DNA from: Xanthobacter autotrophicus | Lineage (GTDB): Bacteria > Pseudomonadota > Alphaproteobacteria > Rhizobiales > Xanthobacteraceae | Length of the DNA: 34,133 bases | NCBI RefSeq assembly: GCF_030015065.1 | Contig: NZ_JAIVFN010000043.1 | Coordinates: 1-34,133, forward strand | Direction of reading: 5' to 3' | Shown: positions 7,783 to 16,980 of the stretch, piece by piece | Position numbering within the stretch: position 1 is the first letter of the stretch | Layout: every line of letters begins with the position of its first letter | The notes under the pieces: generated by a model | What the model was told of the DNA's origin: nothing | The model's database searches: none | The model's input: only the letters and a program-made list of their open reading frames with translations | Position numbers and translations under genes: made by a program

Positions 7783-8505
7783 ATGGATTCCGCCTACAAG
7801 ATCCCCCTCCTGGAGTCCCTCAAGTGGTCGTTCCAATGGGCGGTCGCGGTGGTGCTGCGGCATCAGAAGGTGACTGCGGCCTATGCGGCCGGCGGCATCG
7901 TTGCCGGGCTGCTCGGGTCCTCCGTGCTCGGGGGGCTGGCGCTGCTGGCCTATTCGCTCGCCTGCATTCCGCTGGCCCTTCTGACCCACGCCGAGGTCCT
8001 GCGGGGCCCGTCGGCCCTCGATGCGCAGACGCTGGGGGAGGGGCCGGGGCGGATGATCGGCTATTTCCTCGACACCGTGCTCATCGGCCTTGCGGCGGTT
8101 CTCGGCGCGCTTCTGCCGCTTTTCGCCCTCGGCGGCCTCGCCCTGTCCAGTACCTCGGCCGCTCTGGGGGACGGGCTGGAACTGGTGCTGATCCTGCTCA
8201 TCATGGTCTTTGTGGCCGTGATTGCCGCGCGGCCGTCCCTGCGGCTGCCGTCGCGGGTGCTGGGCGATCCCATCTCCTGGTCGCAAGCCTGGCGGCTTGG
8301 CGAGGGTAACACGCTGGCGCTTGTCCTCGGGCCGTTCCTCATCAGCGTGCCGATCCTGGTCGTCGAGCGCGTCATCCTGTGGGTGTTCGGCGTGACTCTC
8401 GGCGAGTTGGCCAGCATGGTGCTGCTCCCGGCCCAGGTGGTCCTTACATGCGCGTTCCTCTCCGTGGCCTACGGTCAGCTCCGCCGGGCCCGTCCCGAGC
8501 TTTGA
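7783..8505 (+). CDS. Integral membrane protein of unknown function
   Basis: A 240-residue hydrophobic protein I do not recognise. After a short polar start (MDSAYKIPLLESLKWSFQWA) there are about five or six predicted membrane segments: near 36-70 (VTAAYAAGGIVAGLLGSSVL onward), 90-125 (IGYFLDTVLIGLAAVLGALL onward), 130-150 (LELVLILLIMVFVAVIAA), 180-205 and 205-230. The ATG at 7783 is chosen because it starts the compact membrane protein; an in-frame ATG at 7741 would add 14 residues, and the ribosome-binding site is weak for both. The long upstream continuation of the frame to 7330 runs through the regulatory region and is not taken as coding. It is a single plus-strand gene, divergent from the sugar transferase; any role in EPS synthesis is only a guess from position. 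Confidence 0.7.
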   Translation: MDSAYKIPLLESLKWSFQWAVAVVLRHQKVTAAYAAGGIVAGLLGSSVLGGLALLAYSLACIPLALLTHAEVLRGPSALDAQTLGEGPGRMIGYFLDTVLIGLAAVLGALLPLFALGGLALSSTSAALGDGLELVLILLIMVFVAVIAARPSLRLPSRVLGDPISWSQAWRLGEGNTLALVLGPFLISVPILVVERVILWVFGVTLGELASMVLLPAQVVLTCAFLSVAYGQLRRARPEL

Positions 8506-8585
8506 CGCGGCCTTGCCGGCATGGGTGCTGGTCCGGACCCATCCGATGGACGCAGGACTAAAGTAGAGGTCCTGCGGCCTGCGCA

Positions 8586-8603
8586 TGCCGCGCTTGCGCG
8601 GCA
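8586..8603. terminator. Short GC-rich hairpin after the membrane protein gene
   Basis: Eight-bp perfect arms (tgccgcgc / gcgcggca) with a two-base loop between the unknown membrane protein and the EamA transporter. There is no T-tract, so termination here would be weak or Rho-assisted. Confidence 0.3.
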
Positions 8604-8646
8604 CGCGCTATAGCAAGGCAACCGCATCGTCCGGGTCTGCCTCCAA

Positions 8647-9639
8647 ATGAACGTTCCGGCCGGAATCGGCCTGCAAATCGCCGCCACCTTCTTTTTCGCC
8701 CTCATGTCCGCGCTGGTGCGGATGGTGGCTGACGAGGTGCCGAGCGGCGAGATCGTCTTCGCTCGCAGCTTCTTCGGGCTCGTGCCGGTGGTCGTCTGGC
8801 TGCTCTGGAGCGGTCGGATGACGGGCGCCCTCGCCACGCGCCAGCCCTTGGGCCATGTGGTCCGGGGGCTTGTCGGCGTGAGCGCCATGTGGCTCAGCTT
8901 CGCCGCGCTGGCCTTCATTCCGCTCGCCGAGGCCGTCGCCTTCTCCTATGCCACGCCGCTGGTGGCGGTGGTGCTCGCCGCGCTGCTGCTGGGCGAGCGG
9001 GTCCCGGCCTATCGCTGGCTCGTCCTCGCGGTCGGCTTCAGCGGCATCGTGATCATGCTGTGGCCGTCCTTCTCCCATGCCGCCGTTGGAACCGGCCCGG
9101 GGCCGCTGATCGGGGCGGGCCTGGCGCTGATCGGAGCGGTGGGGGCAGGCTTTGCCATTACCCAGGTGCGCCATCTCACCCGGACCGAAACCAGCGAGGC
9201 CATCGTCTTCTATTTCTCGCTCGTGGCGTCGCTCGCGGGACTGGCGACGCTGCCGCTGGGCTGGGTGGTGCCGGACGGGCGCGTCGCCCTCATCCTCGTC
9301 GGCATGGGGCTGGCGGGGGGTGTCGGGCAGATCTGCGTGACGGCGGCGATCCGCCATGCCCCGGCCTCGGTGGTGGCGCCGTTCAACTATGCCTTGCTGC
9401 TGTGGGCCACCGGGTTCGGCATCGTCCTGTTCGGAGAGTGGCCGGAGCCGCTCGTGGTGGTGGGCGCCCTGGTGGTGGTCGTCGCCGGGCTCGGCCTGAT
9501 CTGGCGCGAGCGCAGGCCCGCCCCCCGCATCGTGGCGTCGCGGCTTGATCCTGCCGCGGTATCTTCCGGCGAAGACGCCAACCGCGTGGGGGAGACCGGC
9601 ACCGACACCCCGCAGAGCGCACGGGACGACGCGGCCTGA
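8647..9639 (+). CDS. EamA/DMT-superfamily transporter
   Basis: A 330-residue inner-membrane protein with ten predicted helices in two repeated five-helix EamA halves, typical of the drug/metabolite transporter superfamily. The first half ends around ALLLGERVPAYRWLVLAVGFS (about 110-130), the conserved end-of-repeat motif; the second ends GIVLFGEWPEPLVVVGALVV (about 258-277). A polar tail of about 45 residues follows. Substrates in this family range from amino acids to riboflavin and sugars, so none is assigned. The gene converges on a ferredoxin reductase gene 24 bases away, with a short hairpin across the junction. Confidence 0.88.
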   Translation: MNVPAGIGLQIAATFFFALMSALVRMVADEVPSGEIVFARSFFGLVPVVVWLLWSGRMTGALATRQPLGHVVRGLVGVSAMWLSFAALAFIPLAEAVAFSYATPLVAVVLAALLLGERVPAYRWLVLAVGFSGIVIMLWPSFSHAAVGTGPGPLIGAGLALIGAVGAGFAITQVRHLTRTETSEAIVFYFSLVASLAGLATLPLGWVVPDGRVALILVGMGLAGGVGQICVTAAIRHAPASVVAPFNYALLLWATGFGIVLFGEWPEPLVVVGALVVVVAGLGLIWRERRPAPRIVASRLDPAAVSSGEDANRVGETGTDTPQSARDDAA

Positions 9640-9650
9640 ACTTGGCCGCG
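9630..9650. terminator. Convergent-gene hairpin
   Basis: Seven-bp arms (cgcggcc / ggccgcg) with a seven-base loop that includes the transporter's stop codon, in the 24-base gap between two convergent genes. No T-run is present. It may slow both polymerases. Confidence 0.35.
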
Positions 9651-9663
9651 GCGGGCGTTCCGA

Positions 9664-10437
9664 TCAGCGCTCCACGAACGCCTTCTCGATGACATAGTGG
9701 CCGGGCGCCGACTGGCTGCCCTCGCTGAAGCCGCGGGATTCGAGCAGATCCACCACGTCCTTCAGCATCTGCGGGCTGCCGCAGAGCATCAGGCGATCCT
9801 CCTCCGGGGAGATGACCGGCATGCCGATGTCGGTGAACAGCTTGCCCGAGGTGATCAGGTCGGTGATGCGGCCCTGGTTGCGGAACGGCTCGCGGGTCAC
9901 GGTCGGGTAATAGATGAGCTTGCCGCGGACCTCGTCGCCGAGGAACTCGTGGTTCGGCAGGTCCTTGGTCAGGAATTCGTCATAGGCGAGTTCGGCCACC
10001 GTGCGGGTGCCGTGGATGAGGATCACCTTCTCGAAGCGCTCATAGGCCTCCGGATCCTTCACCACCGAGAGGAAGGGGGCAAGGCCGGTGCCGGTGGAGA
10101 GCAGATAGAGCCGCTTGCCCGGCAACAGGCTGTCCTGCACCAGGGTGCCCGTGGGCTTGCGCCCGACCAGGATCTTGTCGCCCACCTTCAGGTGCTGGAG
10201 GCGGGAGGTGAGGGGGCCGTTCTCCACCTTGATGGAGAAGAACTGCAGGTCCGGCTCGTAATTGGCGCTGGCCATGGAATAGGCGCGCAGCAGCGGCTTG
10301 CCGTCTACCTTGAGGCCGATCATGGTGAACTGGCCGTTGAGGAATCGAAGGCCCGGATCGCGGGTGCAGGTAAAGGAGAAGAGATTGTCGGTCCAGTGGT
10401 GAACGCTGGTCACCGTCTCTTCGTTGAAATTGCTCAT
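9664..10437 (-). CDS. fpr: Ferredoxin--NADP(+) reductase
   Basis: A 257-residue FAD enzyme that exchanges electrons between NADPH and ferredoxin or flavodoxin in the cytoplasm, supplying reductant for Fe-S, heme or oxidative-stress reactions. The FAD-binding motif RAYSMAS is near residue 50, the pyrophosphate/NADP region contains LSTGTGLAPFLSVV (about 110-125) and LMLCGSPQML (about 215-225), and the protein ends in YVIEKAFVER, the terminal region typical of bacterial subclass I enzymes of about 257 residues. The ATG at 10437 gives the family length; the 19 codons upstream are not conserved-looking. It is a single gene, lying between the EamA gene (convergent) and the rml unit, and probably unrelated to EPS synthesis. 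Confidence 0.93.
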   Translation of the reverse strand: MSNFNEETVTSVHHWTDNLFSFTCTRDPGLRFLNGQFTMIGLKVDGKPLLRAYSMASANYEPDLQFFSIKVENGPLTSRLQHLKVGDKILVGRKPTGTLVQDSLLPGKRLYLLSTGTGLAPFLSVVKDPEAYERFEKVILIHGTRTVAELAYDEFLTKDLPNHEFLGDEVRGKLIYYPTVTREPFRNQGRITDLITSGKLFTDIGMPVISPEEDRLMLCGSPQMLKDVVDLLESRGFSEGSQSAPGHYVIEKAFVER

Positions 10438-10572
10438 CTTCAAAATCCGGTGGCGGCACACCTCGGGGCGCGCCCGAAACGGCGACGGCCACATGAGGCT
10501 TTAGGGAGACGGATCACCCTACAGGATGTGGCCGGGCTTCAAAAGTGCGACGGCGTGTCCCCGCTTCCGCAG

Positions 10573-11445
10573 TCAGGCGAGGCCGTCCGCGAGGCGGGAG
10601 AGATAGGCGCCGTAGCTCGATTTCGCGAGGGCGGCGGCCCGCTCCTTGAGCTGGGCCTTGTCGATGAAGCCGGCACGGAACGCCACCTCCTCCGGGGAGG
10701 AAATGCGCAGGCCCTGCCGCTTCTCGAGGATCTGCACGAACTGCGCCGCTTCCACGAGGGAGTCCGGCGTGCCGGTGTCGAGCCAGGCGAAGCCGCGGCC
10801 CATCATGGAGACGCTGAGCTCGCCAAGCTCCAGATAGGCCTTGTTGACGTCGGTGATCTCGATCTCGCCGCGGGGGGAGGGCTTGAGGTTGGCGGCGATG
10901 TCCACCACGCGGTTGTCGTAGAAATAAAGCCCGGTCACCGCGAGGTTGGATTTCGGCACCTTCGGCTTCTCCTCCAGCGAGAGCACGCGGCCGGTCTTGT
11001 CCATCTCCACGACGCCGTAGCGCTCGGGGTCCTGCACCGGATAGCCGAACACGGTGGCCCCGCGCTCGCGCTTCGCCGCCGTGGCGAGCAGTTCCGGCAG
11101 GCCGTGGCCGAAGAAGAGGTTGTCGCCCAGAACCAGCGCCACCCGGTCGTCGCCCACGAACTCACGGCCGACGATGAAGGCGTCCGCAAGTCCGCGCGGC
11201 TGGTCCTGCACCGCGTAGGTGATGTTCAGGCCGAACTGGCTGCCGTCCTTCAGCAACGCCTGGAACAGGGTGGAATCGTGCGGCGTGGTGATGATCAGGA
11301 TGTCCCGGATGCCCGCCATCATCAGCGTGCACAGGGGGTAATAGATCATCGGCTTGTCGTAGACCGGCAGCAGCTGCTTGGAGACCACGAGGGTGATGGG
11401 GTGAAGCCGGGTGCCGGAACCGCCGGCGAGGATGATGCCCTTCAC
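10573..11445 (-). CDS. rmlA: Glucose-1-phosphate thymidylyltransferase
   Basis: First enzyme of dTDP-L-rhamnose synthesis: glucose-1-phosphate plus dTTP gives dTDP-glucose. The 290-residue protein has the nucleotidyltransferase loop GGSGTRLHP at 8-16, [17 protein letters not shown] just after it, LGDNLFFG around 110, EEKPKVPKS around 162 and [10 protein letters not shown] in the C-terminal part. It starts with GTG at 11445, with a strong GGAGG ribosome-binding site; the GTG overlaps the stop of rmlD as GTGA, implying translational coupling. Last gene of the minus-strand rmlC-B-D-A unit. Confidence 0.95.
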   Translation of the reverse strand: MKGIILAGGSGTRLHPITLVVSKQLLPVYDKPMIYYPLCTLMMAGIRDILIITTPHDSTLFQALLKDGSQFGLNITYAVQDQPRGLADAFIVGREFVGDDRVALVLGDNLFFGHGLPELLATAAKRERGATVFGYPVQDPERYGVVEMDKTGRVLSLEEKPKVPKSNLAVTGLYFYDNRVVDIAANLKPSPRGEIEITDVNKAYLELGELSVSMMGRGFAWLDTGTPDSLVEAAQFVQILEKRQGLRISSPEEVAFRAGFIDKAQLKERAAALAKSSYGAYLSRLADGLA

Positions 11446-12368
11446 GATGCCTCCACGGGAGCTTGCGTGGCCTTGGGTTGCGCGGCCTGCGTGCCGGCGA
11501 GGAGCGTGTCCACCACCTCGCTCACGCGCTGCGCCCAGGGCGCGGCGCGCACGCCGAAGGTGCGCTCGAACAGGTCGCTGGCCAGTTCCGAATTCTTCGG
11601 CCGCCGCGCGGGGGTGGGGTATTCGGCGGTGGTGATCGGGGCAACCTGCGGGGCGCGGCCCGTATGCTTGGCTGCCGCGGCCACGATGGCGCTGGCGAAG
11701 CCGTGCCAGGTGGTCGCGCCCGTTCCGGCGAAATGATAGGTGCCCCAGCGCGCATCGCCCCGCGCTGCCGCTTCCGCCGCAGCCAGCACGGCCTCGGCGA
11801 GGTCGCGCGTTGCAGTAGGGCAGCCGCGCTGGTCCGCCACCACCTTCAGAAGGTTGCGCTCGGCGGCGAGCCGCAGCATGGTCTTCAGGAAATTGTGGCC
11901 GTGGGCGCCATAGACCCACGAGGTGCGCACGATGACGTGCCGCTCGCTGGCCGCGCGCACGGCGGCCTCGCCGGCGGCCTTGGTGCGGCCGTAGACGCCC
12001 AGCGGGGCGATGGGGTCCGCCTCCACATAGGCGCCGGCCTTGGTGCCGTCGAACACGTAGTCGGTGGAGACGTGGATGAAGGGCGTGCGATAGCGCGCGC
12101 AGCGCTCGGCGATGAGGCCGGGGGCGAAGGCATTGATGCGCGCCGCCATCTCCGGCTCGCTCTCGGCCTTGTCCACGGCGGTATAGGCGGCCGTGTTGAC
12201 GAGCACGTCGGGCCGCGCCGCCTCGATGGCGCGGGCCACCGCCACCGGATCGGAGATGTCGAGTGCCTCGTGGCCGAGGCCGACGAGTTCCGTGCCGCGC
12301 TCGGCGGCAAGCGCCGTCACCTCGCGTCCGAGCTGGCCGCCGGCGCCGAACAGAAGGATGCGCGTCAC
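11442..12368 (-). CDS. rmlD: dTDP-4-dehydrorhamnose reductase
   Basis: Last step of dTDP-L-rhamnose synthesis: NAD(P)H reduction of dTDP-4-keto-rhamnose. The 308-residue short-chain dehydrogenase has its nucleotide loop FGAGGQLG at 7-14, STDYVFDG around 100, and the catalytic YGRTK motif just after [10 protein letters not shown] at about 125-130. The start is a GTG at 12368 that overlaps the rmlB stop by four bases (GTGA), the same arrangement as at the next junction. A 28-codon upward extension to an ATG at 12452 would overlap rmlB heavily and lacks family character. Confidence 0.94.
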   Translation of the reverse strand: MTRILLFGAGGQLGREVTALAAERGTELVGLGHEALDISDPVAVARAIEAARPDVLVNTAAYTAVDKAESEPEMAARINAFAPGLIAERCARYRTPFIHVSTDYVFDGTKAGAYVEADPIAPLGVYGRTKAAGEAAVRAASERHVIVRTSWVYGAHGHNFLKTMLRLAAERNLLKVVADQRGCPTATRDLAEAVLAAAEAAARGDARWGTYHFAGTGATTWHGFASAIVAAAAKHTGRAPQVAPITTAEYPTPARRPKNSELASDLFERTFGVRAAPWAQRVSEVVDTLLAGTQAAQPKATQAPVEAS

Positions 12369-13444
12369 GATGCAAGCCCCAGCTTGGAGGCGGGCGGCTT
12401 CTCCAGCCCGAGCCGCTGGCCCTGGTAACGCTGGCGCAGGGGCTCCCACCACGCGCGGTTTTCAAGGTACCAGCGAATGGTCTTCTCCAGCCCGCTCGCG
12501 AAGGTCTCGCGGGGCGTCCAGCCCAGCTCGTCTTTCAGCTTGGAGAAGTCGATGGCATAGCGCGCATCGTGCCCCGGCCGGTCGGTGACGAAGCGGATCA
12601 GCTTCTCGCGCGGGCCGATGGCGGCATCCGGAACGATGTCGTCGAGGATGGCGCAGATGGCGCGCACCACGTCGATGTTCCGCTGCTCGGAGGCGCCGCC
12701 CACATTGTAGCTCTCGCCCGGCCGGCCCCTGGTGGCGATGAGGACCAGCGCCTCGGCGTGATCCTCCACGAACAGCCAGTCCCGCACATTCTCGCCCGTG
12801 CCGTAGACCGGCAGGTCGGCGCCTTCCAGCGCGTTGAGGGTGACGAGGGGGATGAGCTTCTCGGGGAAATGGTAGGGCCCATAATTGTTGGAGCAGTTCG
12901 ACATCACCGCGGGCAGGCCGTAGGTGTGGAACCACGCCCGCACCAGATGGTCGGACGCCGCCTTGGAGGCGGAATAGGGCGAGTTGGGCTGGTAGGGGGT
13001 ATCCTCGCGGAACAGCCCCTCGGCGCCCAGGCTGCCGAACACCTCGTCGGTGGAGATGTGGTGGAAGCGGAACGCCTCCTGCGCCGGGCCGGCAAGGCCG
13101 CGCCAGTAGCGCAGGGCTTCCTGCAGCATCGTATAGGTGCCCACCACATTGGTGGCGATGAAGTCGCCCGGCCCGTCGATGGAGCGGTCCACGTGGGATT
13201 CGGCGGCGAGGTGCATCACCAGATCGGGCCGGAAGCCCTCCAGCGCCGCGCGCACCGCGGCCCCATCGCAGATATCGGCTTGCACGAAGGCGTGGCGTGG
13301 ATTGTCGGCCACGGGCGCGAGGGAGGCGAGGTTGCCCGCATAGGTGAGCTTGTCGAAGGTGAGGACGTGGTGGCCTTCACCGATGAGGTGGCGCACCACC
13401 GCCGAGCCGATGAAGCCCGCTCCTCCGGTTACCAGAACCCGCAT
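12365..13444 (-). CDS. rmlB: dTDP-glucose 4,6-dehydratase
   Basis: Converts dTDP-glucose to dTDP-4-keto-6-deoxyglucose, the second step to dTDP-rhamnose. The 359-residue extended short-chain dehydrogenase has the NAD loop TGGAGFIGS (6-14), [12 protein letters not shown] (about 80-91), the catalytic STDEVFG segment and YSASK (the Tyr-Lys pair). GAAGGGA just upstream of the ATG at 13444 is a good ribosome-binding site. It is 49 bases downstream of rmlC and overlaps rmlD. Confidence 0.96.
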   Translation of the reverse strand: MRVLVTGGAGFIGSAVVRHLIGEGHHVLTFDKLTYAGNLASLAPVADNPRHAFVQADICDGAAVRAALEGFRPDLVMHLAAESHVDRSIDGPGDFIATNVVGTYTMLQEALRYWRGLAGPAQEAFRFHHISTDEVFGSLGAEGLFREDTPYQPNSPYSASKAASDHLVRAWFHTYGLPAVMSNCSNNYGPYHFPEKLIPLVTLNALEGADLPVYGTGENVRDWLFVEDHAEALVLIATRGRPGESYNVGGASEQRNIDVVRAICAILDDIVPDAAIGPREKLIRFVTDRPGHDARYAIDFSKLKDELGWTPRETFASGLEKTIRWYLENRAWWEPLRQRYQGQRLGLEKPPASKLGLAS

Positions 13445-13493
13445 GCCGTTCCCTTCACCGTTGCCTCTGCCGGGCCGTCACCCAGCGGCCATC

Positions 13494-14060
13494 TTACCTG
13501 CCCGCACAGGCGAACGGGCTGTCGAAATCCTTGAGGCGGGGCAATATCCTGTCCTTGTCGGAGAGGATGGTCTCGCCGTCGAAGCCCCAGTCGATGGCGA
13601 GGTCGGGATCGTTCCAGATGATTCCGCATTCGCTCGCCCGGTCATAGAGCGCGTCCACCTTATAGGCGACGCGCGTGTCCGGGGCGAGGGTGCAAAATCC
13701 GTGGGCGAAACCCTGAGGTACGAACAGCTGCTCCCCGCCCTCGGCGGTGAGGCGGGCGCCCACCCAGCGGCCATAGGTGGGCGAGCCCTTCCGCACGTCC
13801 ACCGCTACGTCGAAGATGGCGCCGGAAAGCACCCGCACCAGCTTGGCCTGCGCGAAGGGGGGCGCCTGCATGTGGAGGCCGCGCACCGTGCCCGGCAATG
13901 CCGAGAGCGATTCGTTGTCCTGGAGGAAGTCGGCAGCGATCCCGTTCGCCGCATAGAGCGGCTTGACGTAGGTCTCGCAGAAATAGCCCCGCGCATCGCC
14001 GAAGCGGCGCGGCGTCACGAGGATGACCTCTGGCAGGTCGAGGGGTTGAAAGGCCGTCAT
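13494..14060 (-). CDS. rmlC: dTDP-4-dehydrorhamnose 3,5-epimerase
   Basis: Cupin-fold epimerase, third step of dTDP-rhamnose synthesis. The 188-residue protein has the catalytic His in TVRGLHMQAPPFAQAKLVRV (about 58-77), ILVTPRRFGDARGYFCETY near the start, YGRWVGARLTAEGGEQLFVP and GFAHGFCTL in the core, and YKVDALYD with the active-site Tyr. The commonest form of the His motif is RGLHYQ; here it is RGLHMQ. It is the first gene of the rml unit, and its promoter probably lies in 14061-14250, shared divergently with the AGE-family epimerase gene. Confidence 0.95.
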   Translation of the reverse strand: MTAFQPLDLPEVILVTPRRFGDARGYFCETYVKPLYAANGIAADFLQDNESLSALPGTVRGLHMQAPPFAQAKLVRVLSGAIFDVAVDVRKGSPTYGRWVGARLTAEGGEQLFVPQGFAHGFCTLAPDTRVAYKVDALYDRASECGIIWNDPDLAIDWGFDGETILSDKDRILPRLKDFDSPFACAGR

Positions 14061-14253
14061 GATGCGCTTCTAGGGTCCGCGGCCGGCGAAGGCAACGGCA
14101 TGGGGTATCCGTCATCGCATGGCAGGGCGGTGGCACCGGCGTGGGGCGGGGTTCCGGCGGACCTGTCCCGGCGGCATCCGCCCGCGCGGTGAAACCCGTG
14201 GAAACGTGGGCCTCGACGCATTTTCCTGATGCCGGCCGGTGCCCGCTTCGGGC

Positions 14254-14325
14254 AACGCGTTCTCTTTCTTGAATTTAGAGGGCGATTCACCGCTCAGATT
14301 GATTCAACCAGATCGGATCGCGCTC
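14254..14325. repeat. 72-bp dispersed repeat, copy 1
   Basis: This stretch (from aacgcgttctctttcttga to gatcggatcgcgctc) matches 24617-24688 at 66 of 72 positions with no gaps. It lies between the divergent rmlC and AGE-epimerase genes and ends 30 bases before the latter's start. A central imperfect palindrome (ctcagattga / tcaaccagat) matches the perfect one in copy 2. It contains no coding frame and is probably a genome-wide intergenic repeat family. Confidence 0.75.
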
Positions 14326-14355
14326 TAATGTATCGATCCGTTGAGGTATGGGGTG

Positions 14356-15501
14356 ATGGTGATGGCCCTTCTGGAAGCGCAGGCCCGCTGGGCGCGTGAG
14401 TGGCTGTTCGATGCGGCGTTGCCGCTGTGGTGGAAGGTGGGGGCCGATCCGGCGGGCGGCTTCCATGAGAAGATCGCGCTCGACGGCACGCCCGTGGCGG
14501 CGTCTCGCCGCCTCCGGGTGCAGGCGCGGCAGGCCTACGCCTATATGGAGGGCGGTCGGCTCGGTTGGGACGGCCCCTGGCGGGAGGCGGCGCGGCACGG
14601 GCTGGACTTCCTGCTGGCCCATTATCGCCGGCCCGATGGCCTGTTCCGCACCCTGGTCGCGCCCGATGGCAGGCCCCTCGACGAAACCGCGGACCTCTAC
14701 GACCAGGCCTTCGTGCTGTTTGCGCTGGCGCATGCTTACACCACCGGGCTTGGTGGCGACGAACTGGTGGCGGCCGCCCGCACGCTGGCGGCGCAGCTTC
14801 AGGCCGAGCGGGGCCATCCCGCAGGCGGCTTCGAGGAAGCGCGTCCGCGCGTGCTGCCGCTGCGCTCCAACCCGCACATGCATCTGCTCGAAGCCAACCT
14901 CGCCTGGGTGGCGGCGGGTGTCGCCGCACCCTTCGCCGACGTGGCGCGCGGCATCGTCGCCCTTGCCGCCACGCGCCTCATTGATCCCGAAACCGGCGCC
15001 ATCGGCGAATATTATGACGGCGACTGGCACTTCGCCGCCGACGCGTCCGGCGAGGTGCGCGAGCCCGGCCACCAGTTCGAATGGGCTTACCTGCTCGACC
15101 ATGTCGGCCCGGTGCTGGGGATCGACCATCGGGGGGAAAGCCGGCGCATGTACGGGTTTGGCGCACGCTTCGGCATCGATCCGGTGCGCAAGGCGGCGGT
15201 GTTCGCGCTGGATGCGACGGGGCAGGTGAGCGACCCGAGGGCGCGGCTCTGGGCGCAGACGGAACGCCTGCGCACGGCCCTGGTCTTCGCCGCCGCCGAG
15301 ACCGATGCCGACACCCGCGCGGCCTATGTGGCTGCGGCCGAGGAGGCCTTCGCGGTGCTCCAGGTCTATCTCGACGTGCCGGTGCGGGGCCTGTGGCGTG
15401 ACCAGTGGCTGCCGGACGGCGGCTTCGTGGAGGAGGCGGCGCCAGCCTCCTCCTTCTATCACATCCTCTCCGCCCTGGCGGTGCTGCTGAAGGCGGACTG
15501 A
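14356..15501 (+). CDS. AGE-family sugar epimerase/isomerase
   Basis: A 381-residue (alpha/alpha)6-barrel enzyme of the N-acylglucosamine 2-epimerase family, which also includes mannose isomerases and mannose-6-phosphate isomerase-like proteins. Seen features are the repeated helical pairs and the conserved His/Glu/Arg segments RLRVQARQAYAYMEGGRLGW (about 53-72), LYDQAFVLFALAHAY, RSNPHMHLLEANLAW, EPGHQFEWAYLL (about 235-246) and a closing SFYHILSAL. Next to ManC, interconversion of mannose with glucose or fructose, or of their phosphates, feeding GDP-mannose is the likely role, but the exact substrate cannot be told. ATG 14356 is preferred because GAGG lies nine bases upstream; 14362 is an alternative. 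It converges on manC. Confidence 0.87.
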   Translation: MVMALLEAQARWAREWLFDAALPLWWKVGADPAGGFHEKIALDGTPVAASRRLRVQARQAYAYMEGGRLGWDGPWREAARHGLDFLLAHYRRPDGLFRTLVAPDGRPLDETADLYDQAFVLFALAHAYTTGLGGDELVAAARTLAAQLQAERGHPAGGFEEARPRVLPLRSNPHMHLLEANLAWVAAGVAAPFADVARGIVALAATRLIDPETGAIGEYYDGDWHFAADASGEVREPGHQFEWAYLLDHVGPVLGIDHRGESRRMYGFGARFGIDPVRKAAVFALDATGQVSDPRARLWAQTERLRTALVFAAAETDADTRAAYVAAAEEAFAVLQVYLDVPVRGLWRDQWLPDGGFVEEAAPASSFYHILSALAVLLKAD

Positions 15502-15502
15502 G

Positions 15503-15538
15503 GCCGGTTCGGATCTACCGGCGCGCCCTCAGGCGCGC
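15503..15538. terminator. Paired hairpins between convergent epimerase and manC genes
   Basis: Two adjacent perfect stems, gccggt/accggc (15503-15522) and gcgcgcc/ggcgcgc (15521-15538, 4-base loop), fill the 27-base gap between convergent genes and run into the manC stop. They share two bases, so only one can form fully at a time. There is no T-run. Confidence 0.45.
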
Positions 15539-16980
15539 TGGTAGATGTCCTCGAAGCGATGGATGTCGTCCTCGCCGAGATAGGAGCCGGTCTGCACCTC
15601 GATCAGCTCCAGCGGGATGCGGCCGGGATTGCCGAGCCGGTGCACGCTGCCGATGGGGATGTAGGTGGATTCGTTCTCGTGCACCGTGTAGCTGCGATCC
15701 GCCACCGTCACCTCGGCGGTGCCGCGCACCACCACCCAGTGCTCGGCCCGGTGATGGTGCTTCTGCAGGGACAGGATGCCGCCCGGCTCCACCACGATCT
15801 TCTTCACCTGGAAGCGGTCGCCCTTGCACACGGTCTGGTAGGTGCCCCAGGGGCGGTGGATGGTAAGATGTTCCTCCACTTCCTTGCGGTTGGAGTCCTT
15901 GAGGGCCGAAACCAGGGCCTTCACGTCCTGGCTGCGATTCGAGGGCATCACCAAAACCGCGTCCTCGGTGGCGATCACCGAGACGCCGTCGAGGCCGATG
16001 GCCGTCACCAGCGGGCCATCCGACCGCACGAACGAATTGCTGCTGTCGAGAAGCTGCACCGTGCCGACGGTGACATTGCCCCTCTCGTCCTGGTTTCCGA
16101 TCTCGTGCAGGGCATCCCAGGAGCCCACGTCCGACCAGCCGAAGCTGCCGCGCACCACCGCCGCGTGCCGGGTGCGCTCCAGCACCGCGAAGTCGATGGA
16201 CTTGGCCGGCGACGACTTGAAAGCCACAGGGTCGAGGCGCAGGAAGCCGAGGTCCGATTTCGCCTCGGCGACGGCCACGCGGGCGGCATCGGCAATGGCG
16301 GGCTCGAACATCTCCGCTTCCTTCAGCAGCAGGCCCGCCGGGAAGAGGAAGTTGCCCGAGTTCCAGAGATATCCGGCCTCCACATAGCGCTGAGCCGTGG
16401 CGCGGTCCGGCTTCTCCACGAAGGAATCCACCTCATAGGAGCCCCGCTCGTCGATCTGGGTGCCGAGGCGGATGTAGCCGTAGCTGGTGCGCGGCTCGGT
16501 GGGCTCGATGCCGAAGGTGACGATGCGGCCGAGGCGGGCGGCATCGGCGCCGATCTCCACCGTCTTCACGAAGCCGGCGGGGTCGAGCACCACGTGGTCC
16601 GAGGCGAGCGCCAGCACCAGCGTTTCGGGGCCGTAGGTCTCGGCCACCCAGACCGCGGCCGCGATGAGGGCCGGGGCGCTGTCGCGCCGCGCCGGCTCCA
16701 GCATGACGGTGGCGTCGATGCCGGCGTCGCGCGCCTGGCGCTGGGCGAAGAAGCGGAACTCCTCGTTGGCCACCACCACCGGATTGGCGAACACCGGACC
16801 CGGCGCCGCGCGCAGCAGGGTGTCCTGGAACATGGTGTTCTCGGTGGCTAGCGGCAGGAACTGCTTCGGCAGGCTGTTGCGCGAGAGCGGCCAGAGGCGC
16901 GTTCCGGAGCCTCCGGCCAGAATGACCGGGACGATCTTTCCGCCGGCCGCCTTCGGGGATTCGGTGGACGAAGTGGTCAT
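15529..16980 (-). CDS. manC: Mannose-1-phosphate guanylyltransferase / mannose-6-phosphate isomerase
   Basis: Type II bifunctional enzyme giving GDP-mannose: isomerises fructose-6-phosphate to mannose-6-phosphate and couples mannose-1-phosphate to GTP. In the 483-residue protein the GTP-binding loop GGSGTRLWP is at 23-31, FVEKPD lies in the guanylyltransferase domain near 205, and the C-terminal cupin isomerase domain (from about 375) has RPWGTYQ, SLQKHHHRAEHWVVV with the metal-binding His residues, and ESTYIPIGSVHRLGNPG. The ATG at 16980 is preferred over one at 17040, which adds 20 unconserved residues. No phosphomannomutase is in the window, so that step must be encoded elsewhere. The 241-base gap to ugd suggests a separate promoter. 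Confidence 0.95.
   Translation of the reverse strand: MTTSSTESPKAAGGKIVPVILAGGSGTRLWPLSRNSLPKQFLPLATENTMFQDTLLRAAPGPVFANPVVVANEEFRFFAQRQARDAGIDATVMLEPARRDSAPALIAAAVWVAETYGPETLVLALASDHVVLDPAGFVKTVEIGADAARLGRIVTFGIEPTEPRTSYGYIRLGTQIDERGSYEVDSFVEKPDRATAQRYVEAGYLWNSGNFLFPAGLLLKEAEMFEPAIADAARVAVAEAKSDLGFLRLDPVAFKSSPAKSIDFAVLERTRHAAVVRGSFGWSDVGSWDALHEIGNQDERGNVTVGTVQLLDSSNSFVRSDGPLVTAIGLDGVSVIATEDAVLVMPSNRSQDVKALVSALKDSNRKEVEEHLTIHRPWGTYQTVCKGDRFQVKKIVVEPGGILSLQKHHHRAEHWVVVRGTAEVTVADRSYTVHENESTYIPIGSVHRLGNPGRIPLELIEVQTGSYLGEDDIHRFEDIYQRA

Noticed and set aside
9697-11736. 679-codon plus-strand frame over fpr, rmlA and part of rmlD
   Set aside because: Antisense to three genes with full family motifs; no motif of its own.
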